Assembly: GCA_943788445.1 (NCBI GenBank)
Contig: CALSQH010000001.1
Coordinates: forward strand, 217,809-281,808
Origin: an uncultured Pseudomonadales bacterium
GTDB lineage: Bacteria; Pseudomonadota; Gammaproteobacteria; Pseudomonadales; Porticoccaceae
Direction: 5' to 3'
Length of the DNA stretch: 64,000 bases
Shown here: positions 11,253-21,247 of the stretch, one piece after another
Layout: every line of letters starts with the position of its first letter
Position numbering within the stretch: position 1 is the first letter of the stretch
The notes under the pieces: model-generated
Told to the model about the DNA's origin: nothing
Database searches by the model: none
What the model saw: only the letters and a program-made list of their open reading frames with translations
Translations under genes and position numbers: made by a program

Positions 11253-13106
11253 ATGTTGGAAAGTTTTAGAGATAATATGAAGGGTATTGCTTTTGCGATC
11301 GTAATTTTGATTGCTATTGTCTTCGCTTTTTCTGGAATTGGCTCGCTATCAATCTCCGGAAGTGCATCTGATACTGCAGTTAAAGTTAATGGTGAACGAG
11401 TTTCGGAATTAGAAGTTCTACAGGCAATTAATTCCGAGAAAGAAAGAATTCTCAGTGAAAATGAAGGCCTTGATCCAGCGTTGCTTGAAGATGATTTAAT
11501 TCGACCACAGGTCGTTGAGCAGATCATTGGCCGCAAATTGCTTTCTCAGGAAGCAATCTCTGGCGGCATGGTAATCTCCTCGCGAAGCACAGGTAAATTG
11601 CTTCTCGATACCCCAAGCTTTCAAACAGATGGTCAATTCGACCAAGATCTATACCTCTACAGAGTGCGCAACATGGGTTACACCAGTGCCACCTTCTTAG
11701 AGATGCTCAAGGAAAACCTCCTTGTAGAACAATTCGTACGTGGGTTTGTAGCCTCTGGCTTCACTACCAGCAACGAGCTAGACCTGCTTGCCAATGTTAT
11801 CGAGCAGCAGCGAGACTATTACTATCTGACTCTGCCGCTTCAGCCGGTTAAAGATACGATCAAAGTCAGTGACCAGCAAGTTGAGAGCTACTATGAAGAA
11901 AATAAAGCGGCTTACCAAGCTCAAGAACAGGTTGCGGTAGATTTTATCGAGCTCAACCCTGCCCAGTTTGATGACGCAGGAGCAGTAACTGAAGAGCAGG
12001 TCAAGGCTCGCTTTGATGAGCAGGTACAATCACTTGAATCAGGTGTTTCACTGCAAGCAGCACACATTCTGCTATCTGATCCCGATCAAGCCCTTATCGG
12101 TGAAATTCAGGCAAAGCTAGCCGCAGGCGAAGACTTTGCTTCCCTAGCTAAACAATATTCCGAAGACGTTGGTTCAGCGGACTTTGGTGGTGACCTTGGA
12201 TTTACTGCTGGCGATACCTTCCCAGAGAGTTTCGAAACTGCCCTAGCGGCACTCGAAGTAGGTCAGGTTTCCGCGCCAGTTCAAACTGACAGCGGCACGC
12301 ACCTTATAAAGCTTGTCGATAAGCAGGAGACAGTTATTGATTTCTCGACTGAGCGCGCTCGAATTGAGCAAGAGCTTGTCGCAGAATTGAGGGACGAGTG
12401 GCTGGTCGAAAAACTGGCTAATCTTAAAGAACTAAGCTTCAACGCTGAGAGCCTCAGCGAAGTTGCTGAAGATCTAGAGTTAACTGCTCAGGTCTCTGAA
12501 TCCTTTACACGATCAGGTGCAGCGGGTATTGCCGCCTATCCTGCTGTTTTAAAGGCAGCCTTTAGCTCAGAAGTCTTAAATGATAAGTACGCCAGTGAAG
12601 TTCTTGAATTGGGTGACGATCGCTATGTAGTATTGAAGCTGAACAAGAGCATTCCAGCCCGTCAAAAAGAATTGTCTGAGGTTAAAAACGCAGTTGTTGC
12701 CACAATCAAAGCTGATCTGGCGAAAGCCGAGTTAGCAGAGCAGGGCGGTTCTTTAGTTGCTCGCGTAGAAGCAGGTGAATCAGTTGAAGACGTAGCTAAG
12801 AGTCAGGGTTTAGACTGGCAGGTAGTTATGGATGCCAAGCGCAGTACTAGCGATGTTAATGCCGATGTGAAACGCTTCGTGTTCCAACTTCCAGCAACAG
12901 CAAGCGAAGATGTGATTGAAAGTTTTTATACCCGTACTGGTGACTTCGTCGTTGTTGTTATGACTGAAGTGACTCCTGGCGATAGCAGCAAGCTCAGCGC
13001 CGAGCAGAAGAATAGCCTGCTCTATGCTGGACTTTCAGTTAAGAGCAGCCGTGAATTGCAGGCTGTAGAGGCCAGATTGCTGGCTGATGCTAAGATAGTT
13101 AGGTAG
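11253..13106 (+). CDS. ppiD: PpiD, membrane-anchored periplasmic chaperone with parvulin domain
   Basis: A 617-residue protein of normal length. A short cytoplasmic start is followed by one transmembrane helix (GIAFAIVILIAIVFAFSGIG, about residues 10-29). Then come a SurA-like N-terminal chaperone region, a parvulin domain at about 265-355 (AAHILLSD, FGGDLGF, HLIKLVDK) and a C-terminal chaperone region. It sits at the SecYEG exit and helps newly secreted proteins fold. It closes the tig-to-ppiD block and has a GGGGAT ribosome site. The parvulin core looks complete, though in enterics this domain has little isomerase activity. Confidence 0.93.
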   Translation: MLESFRDNMKGIAFAIVILIAIVFAFSGIGSLSISGSASDTAVKVNGERVSELEVLQAINSEKERILSENEGLDPALLEDDLIRPQVVEQIIGRKLLSQEAISGGMVISSRSTGKLLLDTPSFQTDGQFDQDLYLYRVRNMGYTSATFLEMLKENLLVEQFVRGFVASGFTTSNELDLLANVIEQQRDYYYLTLPLQPVKDTIKVSDQQVESYYEENKAAYQAQEQVAVDFIELNPAQFDDAGAVTEEQVKARFDEQVQSLESGVSLQAAHILLSDPDQALIGEIQAKLAAGEDFASLAKQYSEDVGSADFGGDLGFTAGDTFPESFETALAALEVGQVSAPVQTDSGTHLIKLVDKQETVIDFSTERARIEQELVAELRDEWLVEKLANLKELSFNAESLSEVAEDLELTAQVSESFTRSGAAGIAAYPAVLKAAFSSEVLNDKYASEVLELGDDRYVVLKLNKSIPARQKELSEVKNAVVATIKADLAKAELAEQGGSLVARVEAGESVEDVAKSQGLDWQVVMDAKRSTSDVNADVKRFVFQLPATASEDVIESFYTRTGDFVVVVMTEVTPGDSSKLSAEQKNSLLYAGLSVKSSRELQAVEARLLADAKIVR

Positions 13107-13188
13107 CTGATGCAGTATTGATTAGTAATTGATTTGGAAGATAAGCTCAACTAGAAGGATCATCAGAAAGGATGATCAGATAAAAAAT

Positions 13189-13226
13189 ACTGCCAGCTGA
13201 GCGATCGTTCTAGCTGGCAGTTTTCT
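13189..13226. terminator. Hairpin terminator between convergent ppiD and mltD
   Basis: ACTGCCAGCT (13189-13198) pairs with AGCTGGCAGT (13212-13221), flanked by AAAAAAT on one side and TTTTCTTTCT on the other, so it can serve both strands. A second small hairpin, GATCATC/GATGATC, precedes it. Confidence 0.85.
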
Positions 13227-13263
13227 TTCTAGGCTTATATGCCTCTCGCTATATGCTCATCTT

Positions 13264-14889
13264 TTATATCTTTAGGCCATCGATAAACAGAGTAAGCCGC
13301 TGTCCGGGTTGTAGTAATTCGTTGCGACTAATCTTATTCCAGCGCGTAATATCCCTGATTGCAATATCAAACCTACTCGCAATTAGAGACAGTGAATCTC
13401 CCCGACGAATACGATAGGAAAGTTTGCGAACATTTTTCTGGTCTATCTCGGCAACTTTACTGCCCACTATAAGGCGATCTCCCACTCGAAGGGTATTGCT
13501 ACTCAGCTTATTGGTCTCACGCAGGCGCTTGATGCTCGTATCGTATTTTCTTGCAATGGTCCAAAGTGAATCACCTTGGCGCACAGAGTGGTAATTGGGT
13601 TGCTCAGCGCTGTTAAGGGTATTGGACAGATAATCGATATTGTCTCTGGAGTGAGGAATCAAAAGAACCTGACCAATTTTCAGGTGGTCATTGCGCAAGT
13701 TGTTGCGGCTTCTCAGCCAGCTAGTAGGTATATCAAAGCGCGCAGCTATCTGCGATAGGGTGTCGCCATTAGTCACCGCGTACTCAGTGTGCGGCACCCA
13801 GGTTTTCGGATCCGTTGTTGCCAGTAGATTCCTCAACGGTTGAGCCGTACCCACCGGCAAGAGTAAATTGTGTTTGCCCTGAGGTGGGGTAATTGATCTG
13901 CGGTAAGCGGGATTAAGTCGCGTAAAATTGTTGACCTCAATACCGGTAACCTTAATCACATGGTTTAAATCAATTTGGGACTCAATCTCAACCACCTCAA
14001 AGAAAGGCTCATTGGGCATAGCTGGCAATTGCAGATCGTATTGCTCGGGGTTGCGGATTAATGTCGCCAGTGCCAGAAGCTGAGGCACATAGTTGCGTGT
14101 TTCTCGCGGCAGGGAAATTGACCAGAAATCAGTGCCTTTACCGGCCTTTCTGTTACGTCTAATGGATTTGCTGACATTACCCTGTCCAGAGTTATAGGCG
14201 GCCAAAGCTAAAAGCCAGTCATTATCAAACCGCTTGTTAAGTTTTTTTAGATAGGTAATGGCCGCTTGAGTCGAATAGATAACGTCGCGTCTTCCGTCGT
14301 ACCAGCGATCCCGTCGCAATCCAAGAGACTTAGCTGTTGATGGTATAAATTGCCATAGCCCAACGGCATGGCTGTGGGAATAGGCTAGAGGGTCGTATGT
14401 GCTCTCAACGATTGGCAGAAGAGCCAGTTCCAGAGGCAGACCAGATTTATCAAGCTGGTCAGTGACGTAATAGATATAGGGTTTGGCGCGAGTAAAAACG
14501 GTTTTCAAATAACTCGGGTTGCGCAGATACCAGTCACGCTGTTTGGCGACACTTGGCGGCATGGATTCAGGTGTCATATTAAAGCCATCTCGAATACGCT
14601 GCCACAGATCAATAGCTTCTGGTTCAGGTATTTCTTGTATGGACAATAAAAGGGGGCTTACACCTGCTTGTATCTCCTCGGAGATCAATCCTTCGGTATT
14701 TGTCGTCAGGCTCTCAGGGGCGTTTATAGAGCGGTTCTCGGCGGCCCCAGCAGCTGTCGGTGGAGGTTGGTCAGCACTAGCTGACTCAGCGCTATTGCCG
14801 GTTAGAAGCGCACAACCTGACCACAGTGGCAGGATACACAGAGCGGTGCTTAAAAAAAGCGCGCGAAATGGGGGAGACACAGGCTGCAA
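13264..14889 (-). CDS. mltD: MltD-type membrane-bound lytic murein transglycosylase, lipoprotein with LysM repeats
   Basis: A 541-residue lipoprotein with lipobox LWSGC at about residues 22-26. The SLT catalytic domain is at about 125-260. It contains LPIVESTYDPLAYS, whose Glu is the expected catalytic residue, then GLWQFIPSTAKSLGL and LALAAYNSGQGNV. Three LysM peptidoglycan-binding repeats follow at about 370-415, 435-480 and 495-537. It cleaves glycan strands in the periplasm to give anhydro-muropeptides. In many gammaproteobacteria the order is mltD, gloB, a methyltransferase, rnhA, dnaQ. Here gloB is absent and mltD is divergent from the methyltransferase. Convergent with ppiD. Confidence 0.93.
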   Translation of the reverse strand: MQPVSPPFRALFLSTALCILPLWSGCALLTGNSAESASADQPPPTAAGAAENRSINAPESLTTNTEGLISEEIQAGVSPLLLSIQEIPEPEAIDLWQRIRDGFNMTPESMPPSVAKQRDWYLRNPSYLKTVFTRAKPYIYYVTDQLDKSGLPLELALLPIVESTYDPLAYSHSHAVGLWQFIPSTAKSLGLRRDRWYDGRRDVIYSTQAAITYLKKLNKRFDNDWLLALAAYNSGQGNVSKSIRRNRKAGKGTDFWSISLPRETRNYVPQLLALATLIRNPEQYDLQLPAMPNEPFFEVVEIESQIDLNHVIKVTGIEVNNFTRLNPAYRRSITPPQGKHNLLLPVGTAQPLRNLLATTDPKTWVPHTEYAVTNGDTLSQIAARFDIPTSWLRSRNNLRNDHLKIGQVLLIPHSRDNIDYLSNTLNSAEQPNYHSVRQGDSLWTIARKYDTSIKRLRETNKLSSNTLRVGDRLIVGSKVAEIDQKNVRKLSYRIRRGDSLSLIASRFDIAIRDITRWNKISRNELLQPGQRLTLFIDGLKI

Positions 14890-15084
14890 GTTTTTACCCT
14901 TATCCTAATTTGGGGCGGAATTGTATCGGTCAGTCGAGGTTGAAACAATGACAAGATTCGCAGATATGTGGGAACTTGACAGACTGGCACTTATTTTTTC
15001 AGGCCAAATTATTAGAATTCATACACTGGTCTTTATTCAATCTAGCGAACATAATAAGCACTTATTAATACTTTACTGCCTGAT

Positions 15085-15915
15085 ATGCCCCTAAAGTTCA
15101 TTAACAATGCTGAACAGAATCTCGTAGATCGCTTTAAAGTTAAAGATCTTGCCAGTACCTCGGCTGACCTAAGGCATTGGTTGGAGGGTGATTTTGGTCG
15201 CTATCTTCAGATTCGTGAGCTGCAGGTCTTTCAACATAAGTTCTCAAATCTTCCCGGCTATCGCTTCCTCCGCCTTGGGCTTAGCGAGGACCCCGAGACA
15301 CTAAACTGCTTTAACCATATTCAGCGCATTAGTTTACATCCCTCCGAGCTCAACGGTGCCCATGGGGCATTGGCCAACTATATTGAATTGCCACTGATGA
15401 CAGAAACCATCGACCTGATGCTATTGCATCATGCGCTAGAGTTTTCTCAATCGCCAAAAGCCGTACTTGCTGAGGCTAGCCGAGTTGTTAAGCCTGGCGG
15501 GCATTTACTACTTTGCCTTTTGAATCCCTTTGGGCCTATGGGTATAGCCAAGTTTCCCATGCAACTATGTTCAGGGAAAGTGCAGTTCCGTTTCCATAAC
15601 CTGCGCTTAGGGAGACTAAATGACTGGTTATCACTACTTAATTTCCATGTAGAGGGGGTAGAGCATGGCGCCTATAACTTACCGCTGGGTCATCCAAATA
15701 GTCTTCAGGGTCTAAGTCGGGACAGTCGTTGGGAAAAGGCCTGTGAAAAAATTCGCTTCCCGATGGGTAACTTCTATATGATTCACGCGGTTAAACGTGA
15801 GCCTAGAGGGATCTCAGGCCCGAGACAATCTTGGCGTGCGGCTACCAGCAAAAATTACACAGCGACCCAGGGTGCTAAACGCAGCTGGATAAAAAACGAC
15901 AATCTGCAGCCATAG
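15085..15915 (+). CDS. Class I SAM-dependent methyltransferase (YafS-like)
   Basis: A 276-residue protein with a type-11 methyltransferase core. ETIDLMLLHHALEFSQSP and VLAEASRVVKPGGHLLLCLLNPFG (about 110-155) are the post-motif-II and motif-III segments. The usual glycine-rich SAM loop is weak (FLRLGLSED), which is common in this subfamily. The C-terminal 40 residues are basic and look disordered. It sits 19 bp before rnhA, the same place as YafS in the enteric mltD-gloB-yafS-rnhA-dnaQ block. The substrate is unknown. No clear ribosome site precedes the ATG, so the exact start is uncertain. Confidence 0.8.
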   Translation: MPLKFINNAEQNLVDRFKVKDLASTSADLRHWLEGDFGRYLQIRELQVFQHKFSNLPGYRFLRLGLSEDPETLNCFNHIQRISLHPSELNGAHGALANYIELPLMTETIDLMLLHHALEFSQSPKAVLAEASRVVKPGGHLLLCLLNPFGPMGIAKFPMQLCSGKVQFRFHNLRLGRLNDWLSLLNFHVEGVEHGAYNLPLGHPNSLQGLSRDSRWEKACEKIRFPMGNFYMIHAVKREPRGISGPRQSWRAATSKNYTATQGAKRSWIKNDNLQP

Positions 15916-15934
15916 TTGCGGTTAAGGGAAGTTA

Positions 15935-16366
15935 ATGAAAGAAATAGAAATTTTTACCGACGGTGCCTGTAGAGGTAATCCGGGCCCCGGTGGTTGGGGT
16001 GTCTTAATGCGTTATGCAGAAAAAGAGAAGTCACTCTTTGGTGGCGAAGCCGATACCACCAACAATCGCATGGAGATGACCGCTGTTATCGAAGGGTTGT
16101 CGGCCTTAAAACAACCCTGCAAAATAACCCTAACCTCAGATTCAACCTACGTCCTAAAAGGTATTCAAGAGTGGTTGCCGGCATGGAAAAAACGCAATTG
16201 GAAAACTGCCAGTAAAAAGCCGGTAAAAAATGTTGATTTGTGGCAGAAGCTAGATGCTCTAATTGGTACTCATGATATAGACTGGCAATGGGTTAAAGGT
16301 CACAGCGGCCACCGTGAAAATGAAATTGCAGATCAGCTCGCTAATCGTGGTATTGACGAGCTGTAA
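15935..16366 (+). CDS. rnhA: Ribonuclease HI
   Basis: A 143-residue protein with the full DEDD active site: Asp9 ([11 protein letters not shown]), Glu47 (NNRMEM), Asp69 (SDSTYV) and Asp133 (NEIADQLA). The basic handle region ([18 protein letters not shown]) and the KGHSGH loop are present. It removes RNA from RNA-DNA hybrids. It is co-directional with dnaQ, 37 bp downstream, whereas in E. coli the two are divergent. GGGAAG is the ribosome site. Confidence 0.97.
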   Translation: MKEIEIFTDGACRGNPGPGGWGVLMRYAEKEKSLFGGEADTTNNRMEMTAVIEGLSALKQPCKITLTSDSTYVLKGIQEWLPAWKKRNWKTASKKPVKNVDLWQKLDALIGTHDIDWQWVKGHSGHRENEIADQLANRGIDEL

Positions 16367-16403
16367 ACTCAATCGCACATAATACAAATAGATAGCAGAG
16401 ACA

Positions 16404-17123
16404 ATGAGACAAATCGTTCTAGATACAGAAACTACCGGCCTAGAAACCTCCCAAGACCACCGAATTATTGAAATTGGTTGTGTCGAATTAGTGGGGCGAA
16501 AGCTGACCGGCAGGCACTACCATCAGTACATCAACCCACAGCGCAAAGTCGATGAGGGCGCTTTGGAAGTTCATGGTATTAGCGATCAGTTTCTTGAAGA
16601 TAAGCCACTGTTTTCTCAGGTCGCCAAAGAGTTTTTGGAGTTTGTGGATGGCGCCGACTTAGTTATTCACAACGCGCCCTTCGATGTTGGCTTTATCAAC
16701 CATGAAATTGCCAAACTGGCAGGCAAGTATCAGGTGATTGAAACCAGCTGCCGGATTATTGACACTCTGGCACTGGCGCGACAAAAACACCCCGGACAGA
16801 AAAATAATCTTGATGCACTCTGTAAACGCTATGGCGTAGACAACTCTCAGCGTGATTTGCACGGCGCACTGCTAGATGCTGAAATCTTGGCGGATGTCTA
16901 TTTGTTGATGACCGGCGGGCAGGTCAATCTTAATATCAGCGATCAATCATCTTCAGATAGTGGTGAATTGAACACTAAAAGTAGTATTCGGCGGCTGCCG
17001 ACTGATCGACCTGCATTGCAAATAGTAAAACCCAGTGAGCTAGAGTTGACCCTTCATCAAGAAAAGCTCGAGGCAATCAACAAGAGCAGTGGGGCCTGTG
17101 TCTGGATGGGCAGCAGCGACTGA
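16404..17123 (+). CDS. dnaQ: DNA polymerase III epsilon subunit, 3'-5' proofreading exonuclease
   Basis: A 239-residue protein with the three exonuclease motifs: LDTETTG (about 6-12, ExoI), IHNAPFDVGF (about 90-99, ExoII) and HGALLDAEILADVY (about 152-165, ExoIII). The C-terminal tail (to 239) would carry the polymerase-alpha contact. It proofreads within the replicative holoenzyme. hrpA starts 9 bp after its stop, so the two are probably cotranscribed with rnhA. Confidence 0.96.
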   Translation: MRQIVLDTETTGLETSQDHRIIEIGCVELVGRKLTGRHYHQYINPQRKVDEGALEVHGISDQFLEDKPLFSQVAKEFLEFVDGADLVIHNAPFDVGFINHEIAKLAGKYQVIETSCRIIDTLALARQKHPGQKNNLDALCKRYGVDNSQRDLHGALLDAEILADVYLLMTGGQVNLNISDQSSSDSGELNTKSSIRRLPTDRPALQIVKPSELELTLHQEKLEAINKSSGACVWMGSSD

Positions 17124-17132
17124 CTAGTAGAC

Positions 17133-20100
17133 ATGCCAACCGAAGAACAGTTGAACAGACCCAACAGTCAGCAGGATTTTCAGCGACTACACACTCTTGT
17201 TGAGCAATCGACAAGTACCCGTGAGCGCTTCAGGCTAAGCCGCCAATTGGTCGAGCTGAGTAAATTAGCGCAACGGGGTAAAGATATCAGTGCCCCTTGG
17301 GAAAAGTGGCACAGTGCACTGCTAAAAAATCAGCTGCAAATTGAAAAACGCCGCCAGAATCTCCCAGTCCTCGAATATCCAGATCTCCCTGTGAGCGCTA
17401 GATCTGATGAGATTGCCGAGTTAATCCGTAAGCATCAAGTGATCGTCGTCGCCGGTGAAACCGGTTCGGGAAAAACAACCCAGCTGCCAAAAATCTGTCT
17501 GCAAGCTGGCTGTGGTGTCAAAGGAATGATTGGCCATACCCAACCGCGACGTATTGCTGCGCGCACGGTAGCCAACCGCATTGCCGAAGAGTTAAAGGTG
17601 CCACTGGGAGAAGCCGTAGGCTATCAGGTACGCTTCTCCGACCAGAGTTCGCCGAACAGCTATATCAAATTAATGACCGACGGCATTCTTTTGGCCGAAA
17701 TTCAAAACGATCGATTTCTCAGCAAATACGATACATTGATTATTGATGAGGCTCACGAACGCAGCCTGAATATTGATTTCCTCTTGGGCTACCTTAAAAA
17801 TCTGCTACCCAAGCGACCAGAACTAAAAATCATCATCACCTCCGCAACTATTGATGTAGAAAAATTTTCCAAACATTTTAATAATGCGCCAATAGTTGAA
17901 GTCTCCGGTCGCAGTTTCCCCGTGGAAGTTATTTACAATCACCCTGATGATGTAGAGGTCGATCGCGACCAAATGATTGTCGATTGCTTGCAAGACATTC
18001 AAGCCAATCAGAAACAGGGTGATGTATTAGTATTTTTAAGTGGTGAGCGTGAGATTCGCGAAGTTAATCTGGCTATTAAACGAGCGCAGTTACCCCACAC
18101 TGAAGTTGTTCCACTCTACGCGCGATTGAGTCTGGCTGAGCAGAGCAAGATTTTTTCAGCCCACCGCGGCCGCCGTATAGTGTTGAGTACCAATGTCGCT
18201 GAAACCTCATTAACCGTGCCCGGCATTCGCTATGTGATCGATGCTGGACGGGCAAGAGTGTCGCGCTATAGTTTTCGCACCAAAGTACAGAGGCTACCGA
18301 TCGAGGCGGTCTCTCAGGCCAGCGCCAATCAGCGTGCTGGACGCTGTGGTCGGGTTAGTGAAGGGGTTTGCTATCGCCTTTACAGCGAGGATGATTTTCA
18401 GGCTCGCGCAGAATTTACCGATCCGGAAATTATACGCACCAATCTTGCGGCTGTAATTCTGCAGATGCTGCATCTAAAAATCGGTGACATCCGCAACTTT
18501 CCTTTTGTTGACCCCCCCGACCATCGAATGATCAGCGATGGATTTAAGCTACTTGAAGAACTTCAGGTGGTTACAGATGAGGGTAAATTAACCGCCCTTG
18601 GCAAACGTATAGTAAATATTCCGCTAGATCCTAGATTTGCGCGGATGTTGTTAGAGGCCGCTAAGAATGGCTGCCTCTCCGAAGTGATGATCATTACCAC
18701 CGGCCTGAGTATTCAGGACCCCCGTGAGCGCCCAGCTGACAAACAGCAGGCCGCAGATCAAAGCCATAAAAAATGGCAAGAACCCAACTCCGACTTTATT
18801 TCGCTATTAAATTTGTGGAGGCACTTTGAAGAGCAGCGACAACAGCTGTCCGGCAATCAATACAGTCGGTACTGCAAGGCAAATTATGTCTCCTATCTGC
18901 GCATGCGCGAGTGGCGCGACCTGCATCATCAGGTGCACGGCGCCTGCCGCGCCCTAAAACTTACAGGCAATTCTAAGCCCGCAGAGGCAGATGATATTCA
19001 TCGGTCACTGCTGTCAGGGCTGCTTGGGCAGGTGGGTATATTGCAGGAGAAATGGGAATTTCTCGGCACCCGCAATCGCAAGTTCTTTATCTTCCCAGGT
19101 TCAGGTTTAAGTAAAAAGCCACCGAAATGGGTGATGGCCGGCTCACTAATGGAAACCACCAAACAGTTCGCCCTAACTGTGGCTAAGATTGATTCTGATT
19201 GGCTGGAGCCACTCGCCGCTCATCTGGTCAAAAAGAGCTATAGCGAGCCCTTTTACAGCATTAAGTCCGGTCAGGTAATGGCCAAGGAGCGGCAGACATT
19301 ATTTGGCCTGAGCATTGTTGAAAATAAACGCCGTGTCTATGGTCAGGTTGCCCCAGATGAGGCGCGCAAAATTTTTATTCAACAGGCGTTGGTGGAAGAA
19401 GGCTATCGAGGCAAAGGCGACTTCTATAGAGAAAATCACAAATTAGTCGAAGAGCTTCAGGCTCTTGAAGATCGCTTTCGACGTCGCGACTTATTAGTCG
19501 AACAGCAGGTGATCTACGACTTCTACAACGAACGCGTCCCCAACGGTATTTATAATCTACCGCTGTTTGAAAAGTGGCGCAAGAAGGCTGAGACCAGCGC
19601 ACCGCGATTACTGAAATTAGAAAAAGACTATTTGCAGTTGCGAGGGTTGTCTGAGGAAGAGCAAACCCAGTTCCCTGAAACTGTTACCTGCCAAGGTATC
19701 AGCTATAACCTGCGCTACCATTTTGAACCCAACCATAGTGAGGACGGTGTCAGCGCCGTTGTGCCATTGCCGCTATTGCACCAGCTACCGAGATATTTCT
19801 TTGAATGGTTGGTGCCTGGCATGCTGCGCGATAAATGTATTGCACTGGTTAAAAGCCTACCCAAACAGACTAGGCGAAATTTTGTTCCAGTCCCGGACTA
19901 TGTCGATGCGTTTTTGTTAAAAGTGAAACCTCAGGATCGGCCCTTAACAGAAGTGCTCGCTGAGTATTTAAAGCGCGAAACCGGTGTTGCTATTCCCGCT
20001 GAACAGTGGAAGCCTGAAAATCTCGACGCCTGGTATCAGATGAATTTTGTTCTCGAAGATGAAAATGCTGTTGAGATTGCCATGGCTCGTAGTCTGGAAA

Positions 20101-21065
20101 AACTTCAGCAAGACTTTAAACAGCAAATTAATGAAGGGCTAGAGCAGGCCGCCGATCAGGGTGCCGATAAGAGTAGAACAAGGCAGGGAATTATCGAGTG
20201 GGATTTTGAGCAGCTGCCAGAAGAAGTCGCCTTAAAGCACGGGAAAATAACCATAAAAGCCTGGCCGGCACTGCGTGACTGTGGTGAATCAGTGTCACTC
20301 GAGGTGCTCGACAATCCCATGCAAGCGGAAAAAATAAGCCGGCAAGGTCAGCTTAGACTGGCTTTGCTAAGAGGACGCGAGCAGGTTAAATATTTAACTA
20401 AGCACCTGTTACGTGGCAGTGACCTATCGCTAAAAGCGGCACAGGTTGGCGATCGTAAACAGCTATCCGATGCCCTAATTAGTGCCAGTTTTCAGCAAGC
20501 CATCTTTGCCAGCACTCAGGTGCTGAGGGAGCAGCAGCAGTTTGATCAGGCCTTTGAGGTCGGTATCGGCAACGTGGTTATGCTTGCTCAGGAATATGGT
20601 CAAGTTATCGATTCATTATTGCCGCGTCTGCATAACACCCAGAAACTACTCAGATCTTTGGGTCTTCCGGCCATCTATGCGGCAGACGATATTCGCAGCC
20701 AGTTAGATTGGTTGTTTAGCTCGGATACCCTCACCAGGATCTCCGCTGAAGTAATTAGACAATATCCCCGCTATATAAAAGCTATAGAGGTGCGTCTAGA
20801 AAAGCTTGCTGCTCAGGTCAGTAAAGATCGGCAGCATATTGCAGAGCTAGAAACGCTTTTAGCGCCTTGCAAACTTGCACTAGTGGAAGATCAGCCACTC
20901 TCTGTTGAGCTAGATATGGCACTGCGGGAATTTTGTTGGCTAGTAGAAGAATACCGAGTTTCTCTATTTGCCCAACAATTAAAAACCCGTGTTCCTGTAT
21001 CCCTAAAGCGACTACAGAAACGTTGGGGCGATATTGACGAGCAATTGCGAAGATTTCGGGTATAG
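17133..21065 (+). CDS. hrpA: ATP-dependent RNA helicase HrpA (DEAH box)
   Basis: A 1310-residue DEAH-box helicase of normal family length. Walker A VVAGETGSGKTTQLPK is near residue 107, DEAH in IIDEAHERS near 206, the SAT motif in ITSATIDVEKF, and motif VI QRAGRCGRV near 405. HA2 and OB-like domains and the long C-terminal DUF3418 region follow. It acts on RNA; in E. coli HrpA rescues collided or stalled ribosomes. It lies 9 bp after dnaQ. No terminator is seen downstream, only a short run of near-direct repeats (GGTGGCTAGG type) at about 21070-21105. Confidence 0.95.
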   Translation: MPTEEQLNRPNSQQDFQRLHTLVEQSTSTRERFRLSRQLVELSKLAQRGKDISAPWEKWHSALLKNQLQIEKRRQNLPVLEYPDLPVSARSDEIAELIRKHQVIVVAGETGSGKTTQLPKICLQAGCGVKGMIGHTQPRRIAARTVANRIAEELKVPLGEAVGYQVRFSDQSSPNSYIKLMTDGILLAEIQNDRFLSKYDTLIIDEAHERSLNIDFLLGYLKNLLPKRPELKIIITSATIDVEKFSKHFNNAPIVEVSGRSFPVEVIYNHPDDVEVDRDQMIVDCLQDIQANQKQGDVLVFLSGEREIREVNLAIKRAQLPHTEVVPLYARLSLAEQSKIFSAHRGRRIVLSTNVAETSLTVPGIRYVIDAGRARVSRYSFRTKVQRLPIEAVSQASANQRAGRCGRVSEGVCYRLYSEDDFQARAEFTDPEIIRTNLAAVILQMLHLKIGDIRNFPFVDPPDHRMISDGFKLLEELQVVTDEGKLTALGKRIVNIPLDPRFARMLLEAAKNGCLSEVMIITTGLSIQDPRERPADKQQAADQSHKKWQEPNSDFISLLNLWRHFEEQRQQLSGNQYSRYCKANYVSYLRMREWRDLHHQVHGACRALKLTGNSKPAEADDIHRSLLSGLLGQVGILQEKWEFLGTRNRKFFIFPGSGLSKKPPKWVMAGSLMETTKQFALTVAKIDSDWLEPLAAHLVKKSYSEPFYSIKSGQVMAKERQTLFGLSIVENKRRVYGQVAPDEARKIFIQQALVEEGYRGKGDFYRENHKLVEELQALEDRFRRRDLLVEQQVIYDFYNERVPNGIYNLPLFEKWRKKAETSAPRLLKLEKDYLQLRGLSEEEQTQFPETVTCQGISYNLRYHFEPNHSEDGVSAVVPLPLLHQLPRYFFEWLVPGMLRDKCIALVKSLPKQTRRNFVPVPDYVDAFLLKVKPQDRPLTEVLAEYLKRETGVAIPAEQWKPENLDAWYQMNFVLEDENAVEIAMARSLEKLQQDFKQQINEGLEQAADQGADKSRTRQGIIEWDFEQLPEEVALKHGKITIKAWPALRDCGESVSLEVLDNPMQAEKISRQGQLRLALLRGREQVKYLTKHLLRGSDLSLKAAQVGDRKQLSDALISASFQQAIFASTQVLREQQQFDQAFEVGIGNVVMLAQEYGQVIDSLLPRLHNTQKLLRSLGLPAIYAADDIRSQLDWLFSSDTLTRISAEVIRQYPRYIKAIEVRLEKLAAQVSKDRQHIAELETLLAPCKLALVEDQPLSVELDMALREFCWLVEEYRVSLFAQQLKTRVPVSLKRLQKRWGDIDEQLRRFRV

Positions 21066-21247
21066 GTAAATAGGTGAGTGGCTAGGTGGCTAGGTGTTGT
21101 AGGTAAGTAAAGTGGAGACGAAAAAAACAACCAAACAGTTCGGAACTTCGTATAAACTCGCTGGTCTGAAATGCATCCCAAAACCAACTTGGAATGGGGT
21201 GCAGGTAAAAAATTAATTAAATATTACCAACACATGGAGAAACTCCA

